The position numbers and the translations under genes are program-made. Shown one piece after another: positions 27,273-28,000 of a stretch of 28,000 nucleotides of DNA; position 1 is the stretch's first letter; each line of letters starts with the position of its first letter. Source of the stretch: Isochrysis galbana (lineage: Eukaryota; Haptophyta; Isochrysidales; Isochrysidaceae); NCBI GenBank assembly GCA_018136815.1, contig CM030932.1:2038237-2066236 (forward strand). Reading direction: 5' to 3'. The notes under the pieces were generated by a model. It was not told where the DNA came from and searched no databases. It saw only the letters and a list, made by a program, of their open reading frames with translations.

Positions 27273-27829
27273 CCTGGGGAAGCTGCTTGGACACCCAGGA
27301 GCCAGGAGGGATGGAAACTAGTTGTTAAAAAGCGTGAGTAACCGGCCTACGTATGGGTTTGTGGGGGACGGTGAACATCACTCGTCTCTAGGGTGAGAGG
27401 GGTGATATTTGGGATTGTGAATGAGTGCGGCCGGGGCGTGTACCAGTCCCCGCTTTCGATGCATAGGAGTGTTCTCCTGATCAGCAGAGTATCCGAGATG
27501 GAGGGCAAATGTGGTACGTGTACGTGCCGAGCGCCCCCGACCAAGACAGATAGCCGGCGCACACTACCACGTGCGTCCACAAGCATGTCGTCCGTCCTCC
27601 ACTTCACCAGAATGCACACCCGCACAGGCCTCAGCGACGGATACTCCGCAGCAGTAGACAAACCGTGACTATGGATGGTACGGCATCTAGTGCACGTGCT
27701 GCTGTCCTAGGAGCTACCCTGGTAGAGGGCTGATCACAGCAGCGCCAGTACTGAACTCACGGACAGCAAAGGCCAGCTGGAGCGCAAGAGGTGGAGCGGG
27801 GATATATGTTAAGGGGCAGCGTAACCGTC

Positions 27830-27996
27830 ACTTGCCCAGCACTTCTGGGTTGCACATAGAGGGTGCAGCGAGGGGATGAGGGAGCAACAGCCGCAAAGAA
27901 GCCACCAAGAAGCAACAACCGCCAATAAGCCGAGCGGTTCGAAGGTGAGAAGAACAGACCAACGGAAGCCTTCGTCGCACTGCGGTTGGTATGCAA
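27830..27996 (-). CDS. Possible first exon of a gene with a signal anchor (partial)
   Basis: A minus-strand frame starts with ATG at 27996 and has a hydrophobic segment after a basic stretch (SNRSAYWRLLLLGGFFAAVA). A possible donor GTGACGG follows near 27830. No downstream exon is convincingly matched and the family is unknown. It may be chance. Confidence 0.2.
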
Positions 27997-28000
27997 GTTT

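Noticed and set aside
27347..27661. 104-codon minus-strand frame
   Set aside because: Composition is plausible but there is no motif, no supporting splice context and no homologous pattern that I can recognise.

Overview
The window looks like nuclear DNA of a photosynthetic eukaryote with a secondary, chlorophyll c-type plastid, most likely a haptophyte or similar alga. The reasons are: short introns (69-172 bp) inside conserved genes; an FCP-type light-harvesting protein with a short presequence; a nuclear bacterial-type ribosomal protein bL33; GC-rich, compact single-copy genes; and long stretches of decayed Ty1/copia, LINE and hAT elements between them. The exact lineage is an inference; no rRNA or organelle marker is present.

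Seven of the eight well-supported genes can be assigned to a family with confidence, six of them only after splicing by eye. Left to right: a membrane-anchored apiosidase-like (DUF5060-DUF4038-DUF5605) glycoside hydrolase (+, 239-2422); an ERICH2-like glutamate-rich protein (+, 5216-5849; family less certain); a GT31 galactosyltransferase-like enzyme (-, 7427-9340) lying 17 bp downstream of a mitochondrial-type bL33 gene (-, 9358-9666); a signal-peptide-bearing METTL21/methyltransferase-16-type enzyme (-, 13268-13978) divergent from a light-harvesting chlorophyll-binding protein (+, 14532-15488); a ChaN-like haem-binding protein with a twin-arginine presequence (-, 16506-17952); and a saccharopine-dehydrogenase-like oxidoreductase (-, 22756-24148). 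A ninth, unrecognised gene that may encode a lumenal or secreted protein (-, 19663-20064) has a conflict of frame at its N-terminus.

The intervals hold mobile-element debris. The best defined is a 936-bp hAT element (24639-25574) with perfect 14-bp terminal inverted repeats, a perfect 8-bp target duplication, subterminal repeats and a scrap of transposase. A second is an 1138-bp insertion (11351-12488) flanked by a 19-bp duplication, with an A/T-rich 3' end, whose first 62 bp recur at 6581. There are also a LINE endonuclease fragment (20830-22032), copia integrase (19040-19254) and copia RNase H (26196-26369) fragments, several LTR-like dispersed repeats, and homopolymer or strand-asymmetric tracts.

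The genes do not form a pathway. Two or three (light harvesting, ChaN-like and possibly the unrecognised lumenal protein) are plausibly plastid-directed, one is mitochondrial, one probably ciliary, and two act on glycans in the secretory system. No clearly new multi-gene system is present. The most notable features are the introns' unusual GTRCG donor sites, the near-contiguous bL33-GT31 pair, and a family of small mobile sequences that share a hairpin followed by ATGGAGCG.
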